A stretch of DNA of 64,000 nucleotides, taken from NCBI RefSeq assembly GCF_022271435.1, contig NZ_JAFIQY010000034.1:29927-93926 (forward strand). Direction: 5' to 3'. The position numbers were made by a program, and so were the translations under genes. This DNA comes from Streptomyces monomycini (GTDB lineage Bacteria > Actinomycetota > Actinomycetes > Streptomycetales > Streptomycetaceae). Below, piece after piece: positions 52,312-63,727 of this stretch (position 1 is its first letter; the number at the start of each line of letters is the position of its first letter). Under the pieces are notes generated by a model, which was not told the origin of the DNA, did no database searches, and saw only the letters and a list, made by a program, of their open reading frames with translations.

Positions 52312-52368
52312 GCCTTCCAGGGTCGGCCCGCGCCCCGCCTCCCACCAGAGACCTCGTCCCTATGAGCC

Positions 52369-52385
52369 CATAAGGTGGGGTTATG
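52369..52385. promoter_or_regulatory. Candidate LysR box overlapping the regulator start
   Basis: CATAA-N7-TTATG is a perfect inverted repeat (52369-52385) that ends with the ATG of the lysR gene. Just upstream, TATG-AGCC-CATA (52361-52372) is a second small palindrome. Both lie in the divergent region shared with the TDT transporter. Confidence 0.5.
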
Positions 52386-53330
52386 GGTTCAGGAAATGCA
52401 GGACAGCCGGCGGCGGACCCGGTGGTTCCGCTCGCACATCGGGTACCGGACCTCGGCGCGCTGGAGCTGCTGCTCGCCGTCGCCAGGCTCGGCAGCCTCG
52501 GGCGGGCGGCCCGCGAACGGGGCATCAGCCAGCCCGCCGCCAGCAGCCGCCTGCGTTCGATGGAGCAGCAGCTGGGTGTCGCCCTCGTCGAACGCTCACC
52601 GCGCGGCTCGCGCCTGACGGACGCGGGCGCCCTGGTCACGGACTGGGCCCGGCAGGTGGTGGAGGCCGCCGAGGCGTTCGACGCGGGCGCGCAGGCGCTG
52701 CGCGGGCGGCGGGACTCGCGGCTCCGGGTCGCCGCCAGTATGACGATCGCCGAATATCTGCTGCCCGGCTGGCTCATCGCGCTGCGCACACAGCGTCCGG
52801 ACACCGCGGTCTCCCTGCTGGCCGGGAACTCCGCCGCCGTCGCCGAGCGGCTCCTCGCGGGCGAGGCCGACCTCGGGTTCGTGGAGGGACTCGACGTGCC
52901 CGCCGGGCTGGACGGCGCGGTCATCGGTCACGACCGTCTGGTGGTGGTCGCCGCGCCCGCCCACCCGTGGGCCCGGCGCCGTACGGAGCTGACGGCGGCC
53001 GAACTGGCCGCGACCCCGCTGATCCTGCGCGAGCGCGGTTCCGGCACCCGCCAGGTCCTGGACGCGGCACTGGCCGGGCACGGCGGCCTCGCCGCGCCAC
53101 TGCTGGAGCTGGCCTCCACGACGGCGGTCAAGGCCGCCGCGGTGAGCGGCGCCGGGCCGTCGGTGCTCAGCGAACTGGCCGTGGGGGAGGAGCTGGCGGC
53201 GCGGCGGCTGGTCGAGGTCCCGGTGCTCGGCACACGCTTCAGCCGCGATCTGCGGGCGGTCTGGCCCGCCGGGCAGCGGCCCGCGGGCCCGGCCCGCCAG
53301 CTGCTGGGGCTGACCCGCGCCCTGCCGTGA
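52383..53330 (+). CDS. LysR-family transcriptional regulator
   Basis: This 315-residue regulator has an N-terminal helix-turn-helix (about residues 25-85, LELLLAVARLGSLGRAARER then ISQPAASSRLRSMEQQLGV). A substrate-binding effector domain follows (about 112-310). The ATG at 52383 follows GGTGGGG closely. It is divergent from the TDT transporter gene, the classic arrangement for a LysR regulator and its target, and palindromes occupy the shared region. The effector is unknown but may be the transported anion. Confidence 0.9.
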   Translation: MGSGNAGQPAADPVVPLAHRVPDLGALELLLAVARLGSLGRAARERGISQPAASSRLRSMEQQLGVALVERSPRGSRLTDAGALVTDWARQVVEAAEAFDAGAQALRGRRDSRLRVAASMTIAEYLLPGWLIALRTQRPDTAVSLLAGNSAAVAERLLAGEADLGFVEGLDVPAGLDGAVIGHDRLVVVAAPAHPWARRRTELTAAELAATPLILRERGSGTRQVLDAALAGHGGLAAPLLELASTTAVKAAAVSGAGPSVLSELAVGEELAARRLVEVPVLGTRFSRDLRAVWPAGQRPAGPARQLLGLTRALP

Positions 53331-53352
53331 CCGGGACGCGGCCGGGCCGGGG

Positions 53353-53901
53353 TCAGCGGTCGGCCTGGTACGCCGCGTCCGCGCCGGTGGCGGTCCTGCC
53401 GTCGGCTGCGGTGTAGGTGACGGTGCGGTCGCCTCTGATCTGGAAGACGTTGGTGGGCCGTTGCCGGTTCTGCGGGTTGCAGACCGACACCGGGACGGTG
53501 TAGACGGTCTGGTACCGCGCCCCGTTGGACGTGGTCACCCGCGTCACGAAGGTGACCACCCCCTTCTTGGCGGGGTGGCTGCCGTTCGGCGCCTCGTGGA
53601 TCCAGAACCCGTCCGCGGTCGACGAGGAGTTCGTCGGCTCGACCGTGACCGAGTTGTCCGCGTTGAACCGCACGGTCCGTACCTTCGTGCCGTCCTGGGT
53701 GTACGGCTTGGACAGCTCGAACCGCGCTCTGCCGCCCGCCTGAGGGGCCTGGACGTAGTCGCTCGCGCTGCCGCCGCACTGGCCGGGGGCGGCCACGGCG
53801 GATCCGGGCTGGGTGAGGAGGGTGAGGGCCAGGGCGGCGGACAAGCCCAGGGCGGCGGACTTCAAGTGGCTTCGGTGGCTTCGGTGGTGTCGGTACGTCA
53901 T
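53353..53901 (-). CDS. Secreted hypothetical protein
   Basis: This 182-residue preprotein has an N-terminal signal (SHLKSAALGLSAALALTLL) with probable cleavage after AVA near residue 38. The mature ~145 residues are rich in Thr/Val/Asn with alternating hydrophobic residues, suggesting a beta-sandwich. Two cysteines (GQCGG and VSVCNP) could form one disulfide. The ATG at 53899-53901 is preceded by GGAAGTGGG. I do not recognise a family. A small inverted repeat CTTCC-GTC-GGAAG lies at 53913-53925 in its upstream region. Confidence 0.72.
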   Translation of the reverse strand: MTYRHHRSHRSHLKSAALGLSAALALTLLTQPGSAVAAPGQCGGSASDYVQAPQAGGRARFELSKPYTQDGTKVRTVRFNADNSVTVEPTNSSSTADGFWIHEAPNGSHPAKKGVVTFVTRVTTSNGARYQTVYTVPVSVCNPQNRQRPTNVFQIRGDRTVTYTAADGRTATGADAAYQADR

Positions 53902-54081
53902 GGCGGAACCCACTTCCGTCGGAAGGACAGCACGCGGCCGGGCCCTGCCGAAGACGGCCGAGCCCCCGGCGTTGACGCAGGTCACCGCCGGTTCAGCGAG
54001 CGTATCCAGGCTCCGGGGGGAGATGGCATCGCTGAATCGGATGGGTTTGCCGCCGCAATTTGCAGTTCTCGGGAACGGTTT

Positions 54082-54777
54082 TCAGGAACCGCCCGCCGCC
54101 CGTACCAGCGCGTCCATCACCCGGGTGTCGTCCCCGGCCTCCGGATGCCACTGCACGGACAGGACGAAGTGCTCGGCGCCGGGCAGTTCCAGGGCCTCGA
54201 CCGTGCCGTCCGCCGCATGGGCGGACGGGCGCAGACCGCTGCCGAGCCGGTCCACGGCCTGGTGGTGGTAGGTCGGCACGGACACCGCCTCGGGCAGGAT
54301 CCCGCCGAGCAGGGTGCCCGGTTCCGGCTTGACCTCGTGGCGGTCGAAGACGCCGGCCGGGCCCGCGTGCCCGTCGAGGTGCTGCACGAGGGTGCCGCCG
54401 AGGGCGACGTTCAGCAGTTGCAGGCCCCGGCAGACGCCGAGCAGCGGCACGCGCGCCTCCAGTGCCGCGTCGATCAGCGCCAGCTCCCAGACGTCCCGGT
54501 CGCGGGCCGGCGGGCCGGTGCGCGGGTCGGTGCCGGCCCCGTACCGTACGGGCTCCACGTCCGGGCCGCCCGCGATCACCAGGCCGTCCAGCCGGGCGAC
54601 GGCCGCGGCCGCGGTGCCCGGGTCGCCGGGCGGCAGCAGCGCGGCGAGACCGCCGCAGCGCTGGACGAGGCGGTGGTAGCCGGCCGGGAGCACGGCGGCC
54701 GGCAGGGCCCAGACGCCCCAGCGGGCGTCGTCGGCGACGTAGGTGGTGACACCGATGAGGGGCGGGGGAGTGGACAC
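54082..54777 (-). CDS. Class I glutamine amidotransferase-like gamma-glutamyl hydrolase (PuuD-like)
   Basis: This 231-residue enzyme belongs to the peptidase C26 group. The nucleophile elbow LLGVCRGLQLLNVALGG contains the catalytic Cys, and the His/Glu pair lies in SVQWHPEA. PuuD-type enzymes cut gamma-glutamyl amides, releasing glutamate. In this cluster it would release the free acid from a gamma-glutamylated product made by the ligase at 57266 and the two dehydrogenases. The GTG at 54775-54777 has CGGAGG upstream. It lies 49 bp after the permease gene on the same strand, probably in one operon. Confidence 0.88.
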   Translation of the reverse strand: MSTPPPLIGVTTYVADDARWGVWALPAAVLPAGYHRLVQRCGGLAALLPPGDPGTAAAAVARLDGLVIAGGPDVEPVRYGAGTDPRTGPPARDRDVWELALIDAALEARVPLLGVCRGLQLLNVALGGTLVQHLDGHAGPAGVFDRHEVKPEPGTLLGGILPEAVSVPTYHHQAVDRLGSGLRPSAHAADGTVEALELPGAEHFVLSVQWHPEAGDDTRVMDALVRAAGGS

Positions 54778-54826
54778 GGGGCCTCCGGAGGGTGCGGGGG
54801 TGAGGGCTGGCCTGGCGGGCTGCCGG

Positions 54827-56299
<1,473 letters not shown>

Positions 56300-56344
56300 G
56301 AGCCGCTCCTGCCTCGCCGAGGGGTGCGTGAGGGGGAAGTGCAG

Positions 56345-56354
56345 TAATGGTTTA
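56345..56354. promoter_or_regulatory. Candidate operator half-site upstream of the permease
   Basis: TAATGGTTTA shares the TGGTT/AACCA element with the palindrome at 57207-57217. It lies 46-55 bp before the permease start. It may bind the FCD regulator encoded next to it. Confidence 0.35.
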
Positions 56355-56412
56355 GCCACGTACCTTTGCGTCGTGGTGCGGCCGAGCGCAAGCCCCCTGC
56401 GTAAAAGACTGG

Positions 56413-57192
56413 TTACACCGGCGGGCCCGTCAAGAACCCCCGCAGCAGCGCCGCCGTCCCCGCGCAGTGTTCGCGCATCACTTCCCGCGCACCGTCCGCG
56501 TCACCCTCCAGTACCGCCTCGACCAGCGCGGTGTGCTGCGCCTGGGAGTGCTCCAGGTTGCGTACCAGCAGCGGGATGCAGTCGAGCAGCTCGTTCACGC
56601 CGGCCCGCACCGCGGCGTACTGCGCCGCCAGCGACGACGAACCGGCCAGCTCGGCCAGCGTCAGGTGCAGCAGCGTGTCGCGCCGCCGGTAGTCCGCCAG
56701 CGGCGCGTCGTGGGTGGCGGACAGGGCCTCCCGCAGCCGCCGTGCCTGCGCGTCGCCCAGCCCGTGCGCGGCGCACAGCCCGGCGGCGCCCACCTCCAGC
56801 ACCTCGCGGAACCGCAGCGCGTCCTCGACGTCCACCTTCTCGACGCGGCGCCGCAGCTCGTCCTCGCCCGCCGTCTCCGGGCGCGGCCGGACGAACGTGC
56901 CGCCGTAGCGGCCGCGCCGGCTCTCCACCAGCCCCTCGTCCTGGAGCACCTTGAGGACCTCGCGCAGCGTCACCCGGCTGATGTGCAGCCGCTCCGCCAA
57001 CTCCCGCTCGGCGGGCAGGCGTTCACCGCCCTGGACCAGCCCCAGCCGGACGATCTGGAGTATCTGCTCCAGCGCCTCCTCGAACCCGTTGCCCGCCCGC
57101 ACCGGGCGCAGTACGGGCGCCAGCCGGTCCGCCGGGCGCCTCGCCGGACCGCTCTGCGCGGAGCCCGCCGCGCCGTTGTCCGCACCGTCCAC
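56413..57192 (-). CDS. FadR-type (FCD) GntR transcriptional regulator
   Basis: This 259-residue regulator has a GntR winged helix (about residues 33-95, GERLPAERELAERLHISRVT). An all-helical FCD effector domain follows (about 120-255), with metal-ligand-type residues in RFREVLEVGAAGL and the His of HLTLAELAGS. The GTG at 57190-57192 is used. It is divergent from the GlnA4-type ligase gene and lies upstream of the permease, so it sits centrally in the cluster and is its likely repressor. The palindrome AACCAATGGTT between it and the ligase gene is a candidate operator. Confidence 0.88.
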   Translation of the reverse strand: MDGADNGAAGSAQSGPARRPADRLAPVLRPVRAGNGFEEALEQILQIVRLGLVQGGERLPAERELAERLHISRVTLREVLKVLQDEGLVESRRGRYGGTFVRPRPETAGEDELRRRVEKVDVEDALRFREVLEVGAAGLCAAHGLGDAQARRLREALSATHDAPLADYRRRDTLLHLTLAELAGSSSLAAQYAAVRAGVNELLDCIPLLVRNLEHSQAQHTALVEAVLEGDADGAREVMREHCAGTAALLRGFLTGPPV

Positions 57193-57206
57193 CGGAACCC
57201 CTTCCC

Positions 57207-57217
57207 AACCAATGGTT
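57207..57217. promoter_or_regulatory. Candidate operator in the ligase/FCD-regulator divergent region
   Basis: AACCA-A-TGGTT is a perfect inverted repeat. It lies just upstream of a -10-like hexamer TACCTT (57226-57231) for the ligase gene, where a bound repressor would block transcription. Confidence 0.5.
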
Positions 57218-57265
57218 CGTGGGCCTACCTTATGACCTCCGGATGCAGCGACAGGAGGCACCACC

Positions 57266-58633
57266 GTGGCAGACCGCACGCCCCCGCTCGCCGTCGAGGA
57301 GCTGACCGGGCTCGTCGACGCCGGGGAGATCGACACCGTCGTCCTGGCCTTCACCGACATGCAGGGCAGGCTCACCGGCAAGCGGTTCGCGGCCCGCCAC
57401 TTCCTCGACGAGGTGCTGGAGCACGGCACCGAGGGCTGCAACTACCTCCTCGCCGTGGACGTGGACGTCAACACCGTCCAGGGCTACGCGATGTCCTCCT
57501 GGGAGCACGGCTACGGCGACTTCGCCATGCACGGCGACACCGCCACCCTGCGCCGCACCCCGTGGAACCCCGGCACCGCCCTGCTCACCGCCGACCTCGC
57601 CTGGCACGACGGCTCACCGGTCGCCGCCTCCCCGCGGCAGATCCTGCGCCGCCAGCTCGACCGGCTCGCCGAACGCGGCTGGAGCGCCTACGCGGGCACC
57701 GAGCTGGAGTTCATCGTCTTCCGCGACACCTACGAGGACGCCTGGAACCGCGGCTACCGCGGCATGACCCCCGCCAACCAGTACAACACCGACTACTCCG
57801 TCCTCGGCACCGGCCGTGTCGAACCCCTGCTGCGCCGTATCCGCAACGAGATGGGCGCCGCCGGGATGACCGTGGAGTCCGCCAAGGGCGAGTGCAACCT
57901 CGGCCAGCACGAGATCGCCTTCCGCTACGACGAGGCGCTGACCACCTGCGACCAGCACTCCGTCTACAAGACCGGCGCCAAGGAGATCGCCGCCCAGGAG
58001 GGCATGGCGCTGACCTTCATGGCCAAGTACGACGAGCGTGAGGGCAACAGCTGCCACATCCACCTCTCGCTGCGCGACGAGGCCGGGCAGCCCGTGATGG
58101 CCGACGACTCGGGCCCGTACGGCATGTCGACGGTCATGCGGCACTTCCTGGCAGGACAGCTCGCCGCGCTGCGCGACTTCACCCTCTTCTACGCACCCAA
58201 CATCAACTCCTACAAGCGCTTCCGGCCCGGCTCCTTCGCCCCCACAGCTGTCGCCTGGGGCCCGGACAACCGCACCTGCGCACTGCGGGTCATCGGCCAC
58301 GGGTACGGCCACCGCCTGGAGAACCGCCTGCCCGGCGGCGACGTCAACCCGTACCTCGCCGTCGCCGCCATGGTCGCCGCAGGTCTGTACGGGATCGAGC
58401 ACGAGCTGGAGCTGCCAGAGGCGTGCACCGGCAACGCCTACACCGGCGACGCCGCGCACGTGCCCGCCACCCTGTGCGAGGCCGCCGCCCTGTGGGAATC
58501 CAGCCCCATCGCCCGCGAAGCGTTCGGCGACGAGGTCGTCGAGCACTACCTCCACATGGCCCGCGTCGAACAGGACGCGTACGACGCCGCCGTCACGGAC
58601 TGGGAGCGCTTCCGCTCCTTCGAGCGCATGTAA
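57266..58633 (+). CDS. glnA4: Glutamine synthetase-like gamma-glutamyl amine ligase (GlnA4 type)
   Basis: This 455-residue member of the glutamine synthetase fold would use ATP to join glutamate to an amine. Metal and substrate residues are visible in AGTELEFIVF, AKGECNLGQHEIAF, GNSCHIHLSL and the phosphate-binding block NSYKRFRPGSFAPTAVAWG. It differs from GlnA-I and GlnII and from its context fits GlnA4 of S. coelicolor, described as gamma-glutamylethanolamide synthetase. The symbol rests on resemblance and neighbours: permease, aldehyde dehydrogenase, SDR and amidotransferase. The GTG at 57266 has AGGAGG upstream. The aldehyde dehydrogenase gene follows after 13 bp. An alternative substrate such as a polyamine (GlnA3-like) is possible. 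Confidence 0.82.
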   Translation: MADRTPPLAVEELTGLVDAGEIDTVVLAFTDMQGRLTGKRFAARHFLDEVLEHGTEGCNYLLAVDVDVNTVQGYAMSSWEHGYGDFAMHGDTATLRRTPWNPGTALLTADLAWHDGSPVAASPRQILRRQLDRLAERGWSAYAGTELEFIVFRDTYEDAWNRGYRGMTPANQYNTDYSVLGTGRVEPLLRRIRNEMGAAGMTVESAKGECNLGQHEIAFRYDEALTTCDQHSVYKTGAKEIAAQEGMALTFMAKYDEREGNSCHIHLSLRDEAGQPVMADDSGPYGMSTVMRHFLAGQLAALRDFTLFYAPNINSYKRFRPGSFAPTAVAWGPDNRTCALRVIGHGYGHRLENRLPGGDVNPYLAVAAMVAAGLYGIEHELELPEACTGNAYTGDAAHVPATLCEAAALWESSPIAREAFGDEVVEHYLHMARVEQDAYDAAVTDWERFRSFERM

Positions 58634-58646
58634 GGAAAGCTGCGAC

Positions 58647-60017
58647 GTGTTGCAAGAGCTGCGCATCATCAACCCGGCGACCGAGGAACTGGAAGCCGTC
58701 GTCCCCGTCACCACCCCCGCCGAGGTGGACGAGGCGGTCCGGCGGGCCGCCACGGCACAGGAGAAATGGGCCGCGCTGCCGCCCGGCGACCGGGCCCGCC
58801 TCCTGCGGCGGTTCGCCGGGGTCGTCGAGGAGAACAGCGAGGCGCTGGCCAGGCTGGAGCTGGCGGAGGCCGGCCACCCGCTGGGCAACGCCCGGTGGGA
58901 GGCGAACAACGTCGTCGACCTGCTGCACTACGCCGCCGGGGGAGTGGAGCGGCTGACCGGCAGCCAGATCCCCGTCGCCGGCGGCCTGAACATCACCGTC
59001 CAGGAGCCGCTCGGCGTCGTCGCCGTCATCGCGCCCTGGAACTTCCCGATGCCGATCGCCGCCTGGGGCACCGCCCCCGCGCTCGCCGCCGGCAACGCCG
59101 TCCTCCTCAAGCCCGCCGAGACCACCCCGCTCACCGCCCTGCGCCTCGCCGGGTACGCGCTGGAGGCGGGCCTGCCCGAGGGCCTGTTCCAGGTCCTGCC
59201 GGGCGAGGGCGCGGTCACCGGCGACGCCCTGGTCGAACACCCCGGCGTCGCCAAGGTCGTCTTCACCGGCTCCACCGCCACCGGCCGCGGCATCGCCGCC
59301 AAGTGCGCCGCGCGGACCAAGCGCCTGACCCTCGAACTCGGCGGCAAGAGCCCCAACATCGTCTTCGCCGACGCCGACCTCGAACGGGCCGCGGCCGCCG
59401 CCCCCGGCTCCTTCCTGGACAACACCGGCCAGGACTGCTGCGCCCGCAGCCGCATCCTGGTCCAGCGCTCGGTCTACGACCGCTTCATGGAGCTGCTGGA
59501 GCCCGCCGTGAAGGCGTTCGTCGCGGGCGACCCCGCCGACCCCGCCACACGGATGGGCCCGCTGATCTCCGCCGCCCAGCGCGAGCGCGTACGGTCGTAC
59601 GTCTCCGAGGACGCGCCCGCCGCCATCCGCGGCGAGGCCCCCAAGGGCAAGGGCTTCTGGTACCCGGCCACCGTCCTGGAGGGCCGCCCGGACGACCGTA
59701 CCGCCGTCGAGGAGATCTTCGGCCCGGTCGCCGTCGCGATCCCCTTCGAGGACGAGGCCGACGCCGTACGGCTCGCCAACGCCACCGACTACGGCCTCTC
59801 CGGCTCCATCTGGACCCGCGACGTCGGCCGCGCCCTGCGGGTGTCCGGCGCGGTCGCCGCCGGGAACCTCTCCGTCAACTCGCACAGCAGCGTCCGCTAC
59901 TGGACCCCGTTCGGCGGCTACAAGCAGTCCGGCCTCGGCCGGGAGCTGGGCCCCGGCGCGCTCGCCGCCTTCACCGAGACCAAGAACATCTTCATCAGCA
60001 CCGAGGAGCAGCAGTGA
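58647..60017 (+). CDS. NAD(P)-dependent aldehyde dehydrogenase
   Basis: This 456-residue enzyme oxidises an aldehyde to an acid. The catalytic Cys264 is in NTGQDCCARS, and the general base Glu230 is in LTLELGGKSPN. The NAD site features APWNFPMPIAAW, KPAETTPLTAL and FTGSTATG are all present. It would oxidise the gamma-glutamyl aldehyde intermediate in the amine pathway. The GTG at 58647 has AAGGAAAG upstream. It lies in one operon with the ligase (13 bp) and the SDR gene, whose GTG start overlaps its stop codon. Confidence 0.93.
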   Translation: MLQELRIINPATEELEAVVPVTTPAEVDEAVRRAATAQEKWAALPPGDRARLLRRFAGVVEENSEALARLELAEAGHPLGNARWEANNVVDLLHYAAGGVERLTGSQIPVAGGLNITVQEPLGVVAVIAPWNFPMPIAAWGTAPALAAGNAVLLKPAETTPLTALRLAGYALEAGLPEGLFQVLPGEGAVTGDALVEHPGVAKVVFTGSTATGRGIAAKCAARTKRLTLELGGKSPNIVFADADLERAAAAAPGSFLDNTGQDCCARSRILVQRSVYDRFMELLEPAVKAFVAGDPADPATRMGPLISAAQRERVRSYVSEDAPAAIRGEAPKGKGFWYPATVLEGRPDDRTAVEEIFGPVAVAIPFEDEADAVRLANATDYGLSGSIWTRDVGRALRVSGAVAAGNLSVNSHSSVRYWTPFGGYKQSGLGRELGPGALAAFTETKNIFISTEEQQ

Positions 60018-60826
60018 CCGACCAGACCACCGCGGCCGCCGACGGCAGCGCGACCCCCGTGTGCCGTCGCCTCGTCGGCCGTACCGCCGTCATCACCGGC
60101 GCCGGCAGCGGCATCGGCCTGGCCACCGCCCGCCGTCTGGCCTCCGAGGGCGCGAACGTGGTCTGCGCCGACATCGACGAGAAGGCCGGCAAGGCCGCCG
60201 CCGAGGAGGTCGGCGGGACCTTCGTCCAGGTGGACGTGACCGACTCCGACCAGGTCGAGGCGCTGTTCAAGGCCGCGTACGACACGTACGGCTCGGTGGA
60301 CGTGGCGTTCAACAACGCCGGCATCTCGCCCGCCGACGACGACTCGATCCTCACCACCGGGCTGGACGCCTGGAAGCGCGTCCAGGAGGTCAACCTCACC
60401 TCCGTCTACCTGTGCTGCAAGCACGCGCTGCCCTACATGCAGCGCCAGGGCAAGGGCTCGATCATCAACACGGCGTCCTTCGTGGCCGTGATGGGCGCCG
60501 CCACCTCGCAGATCAGCTACACCGCGTCCAAGGGCGGCGTGCTGTCGATGTCCCGCGAGCTGGGCGTGCAGTTCGCCCGTGAGGGCATCCGGGTGAACGC
60601 GCTGTGCCCGGGGCCGGTGAACACGCCGCTGCTGAAGGAACTGTTCGCCAAGGACCCGGAGCGCGCCGCGCGCCGCCTGGTGCACGTCCCGGTCGGCCGG
60701 TTCGCCGAGCCGGAGGAGATCGCGGCCGCGGTCGCCTTCCTCGCCAGCGACGACGCCTCCTTCGTGAACGCCGCGGAGTTCCTGGTGGACGGCGGAATCG
60801 CAGGGGCGTACGTCACACCCGTGTAG
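60014..60826 (+). CDS. Short-chain dehydrogenase/reductase
   Basis: This 270-residue oxidoreductase has the cofactor motif GAGSGIG at about residues 29-35. NNAG is in VAFNNAGISP, and the catalytic Tyr169 and Lys173 are in YTASKGG. The acidic residue in ADID after the second strand suggests NAD preference. In the cluster it would oxidise the alcohol of the gamma-glutamylated amine to the aldehyde used by the upstream dehydrogenase. The GTG at 60014 overlaps the previous stop by 4 bp (GTGA). A 14-bp hairpin ends the operon. Confidence 0.9.
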   Translation: MTDQTTAAADGSATPVCRRLVGRTAVITGAGSGIGLATARRLASEGANVVCADIDEKAGKAAAEEVGGTFVQVDVTDSDQVEALFKAAYDTYGSVDVAFNNAGISPADDDSILTTGLDAWKRVQEVNLTSVYLCCKHALPYMQRQGKGSIINTASFVAVMGAATSQISYTASKGGVLSMSRELGVQFAREGIRVNALCPGPVNTPLLKELFAKDPERAARRLVHVPVGRFAEPEEIAAAVAFLASDDASFVNAAEFLVDGGIAGAYVTPV

Positions 60827-60863
60827 GCCGCAGCCTTCTTCGCGGATACAGTCCGAAGATCAC

Positions 60864-60899
60864 CACCGGGACCGGCGCCCCGGCGCGCCGGTCCCGGTG
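60864..60899 (+). terminator. Terminator after the amine-utilisation operon
   Basis: CACCGGGACCGGCG (60864-60877) pairs perfectly with 60886-60899 around an 8-nt loop, 38 bp after the SDR stop. Confidence 0.8.
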
Positions 60900-60955
60900 T
60901 GCTTCTGCCCGCAGGAACGTCACTGCCGACATTCCGCCCCCATCACCGGAGAACC

Positions 60956-62254
<1,299 letters not shown>

Positions 62255-62264
62255 CCCGGCGGGC

Positions 62265-62303
62265 GGGCCGCACTTTCTCCTCGGCTACAGGAAGGTGCGG
62301 CCC
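62265..62303. terminator. Hairpin between convergent genes
   Basis: GGGCCGCAC (62265-62273) pairs with GTGCGGCCC (62295-62303). The 21-nt loop and overlap with the end of the downstream gene make it a moderate candidate. Confidence 0.5.
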
Positions 62304-63502
62304 TCCCCGCGGTACGTCGGCACCGTCGCCACCACCCGGTCCCCCTCGACCAGGTGCAGCTCGGCGAAGCGCTCGCACAGCTCACCGGCCTTCGCGTGCC
62401 GGAACCACACCTTGTCGCCGAGCCGCAGCCCGTCCGTGGCCGGCCCCAGCAGCGGCGTCTGCACCTCCCCGGCCTCCTCCTGCGGGTCGTAGCGCAGCCC
62501 CGCGGGCAGATACGGCACCGGTGACCGGTCCCGCCCCGCGACCCCGGACGCCGGATACCCCCCGCCCAGTACGGTCACGACACCGTCCCCCGGCCGCCGC
62601 ACCACCGGCTGGGCGAACATCGCCGCCGGACGGCCCGAAAACGACCGGTAGTTGTCGAACAGCCGCGGCACGTACAGCCCCGACCCCGCCGCCACCTCGG
62701 TCACCGCGGCCTCCGCCGCCGTGTGCTGCACACTGCCCGTACCGCCGCCGTTGACGAACTCCAGGTACGGCGCCTCGGCCCGCACCGCGCGCACCACCTC
62801 CCAGCGCCGCCGCGCGATGTCCCGGCGCGCCGCCGTCTGCATCGCCCGCACGGCCCGCGAGCGCAGCGGATGTCCGGCCACCGCGTCACCCACACCCGCC
62901 ACATGACCCTCGTACGCCATCAGGCCCACCACACGGAACCCCGGACGGCGCGTCACCGCACGGGCCAGCGCCGCCACCTGCTCCGGCCGGCTCAGCGGCG
63001 AACGCCGCGCACCCACCCGCACCCGCCCGCCCAGGGGCCGGAAAGCGGTGTCCCACTCCAGGCACACCCGCACCTCCTCGCCGCCCCCCGCGGGCCGGGC
63101 CGCGTCGATCAGCTCCAGGTGCGTCACGTCGTCGACCAGCACGGCCACCGCGCCGGCCAGCTTCGGATCGCCCGTCAGCTCCGCGAACCCCGCCCGGTCC
63201 GCCGACGGATACGCCAGCAGCACGTCCTCGAACCCCGACCGGGCCAGCCACAGCGACTCGGCCAGCGTGAAACTCATGATCCCCGCGAAGCCGTCCCGCG
63301 CCAGCGCCCGCTCCAGCAGAGCCCGGCAACGTACCGACTTGCTCGCCACCCGCACCGGCTTGCCCTGGGCCCGCCGCACCAGATCGTCGGCATTGGCGTC
63401 GAACGCCCCCAGATCGACGACGGCCAGCGGCGCGTCGAGACCGGCGGTGGCCCGGTCGAGGCGGGCCCTGTCACCAACTGCGTCGCACGAGTACCGGGAC
63501 AT
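62285..63502 (-). CDS. PLP-dependent D-amino-acid aldolase/dehydratase-like protein
   Basis: This 405-residue protein belongs to the alanine racemase-like fold III group, near D-threonine aldolase and D-serine dehydratase. The N-terminal barrel carries the PLP Lys in RVASKSVRCR (about Lys55). The C-terminal beta domain includes FVNGGGTGSVQHTA, GSGLYVPRLFDNY, and the metal-ligand region DKVWFRHAKAGE. Substrates in this group are 3-hydroxy D-amino acids; which one is not clear. The start is the ATG at 63500-63502; open sequence further upstream is not conserved. It converges on the secreted phosphatase gene. Confidence 0.83.
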   Translation of the reverse strand: MSRYSCDAVGDRARLDRATAGLDAPLAVVDLGAFDANADDLVRRAQGKPVRVASKSVRCRALLERALARDGFAGIMSFTLAESLWLARSGFEDVLLAYPSADRAGFAELTGDPKLAGAVAVLVDDVTHLELIDAARPAGGGEEVRVCLEWDTAFRPLGGRVRVGARRSPLSRPEQVAALARAVTRRPGFRVVGLMAYEGHVAGVGDAVAGHPLRSRAVRAMQTAARRDIARRRWEVVRAVRAEAPYLEFVNGGGTGSVQHTAAEAAVTEVAAGSGLYVPRLFDNYRSFSGRPAAMFAQPVVRRPGDGVVTVLGGGYPASGVAGRDRSPVPYLPAGLRYDPQEEAGEVQTPLLGPATDGLRLGDKVWFRHAKAGELCERFAELHLVEGDRVVATVPTYRGEGRTFL

Positions 63503-63616
63503 GGCCCGCAGCCTGCCAGAACGGGCTACGGGTGGGTAGGGGGAGAGAACACGACAGACCGGGCGCCGGACACCCGGCCACGGCGGACGAGTTGGAGCAC
63601 CGGTGGCGCCAGCCCG

Positions 63617-63622
63617 TAGAGT
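63617..63622 (+). promoter_or_regulatory. Possible -10 box of the right-edge gene
   Basis: TAGAGT lies 106 bp upstream of the GTG at 63728 in the divergent gap next to the aldolase-like gene. Confidence 0.3.
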
Positions 63623-63727
63623 GGCGGACGCCGCAACCAGCAGGTCAGCGGTGTGATGTCCGGATACGAACCACCCTGCCCCGATTGCCGGTCGGGCCGG
63701 TGGAACACAGGCGCGAGGGGGAGCGCG

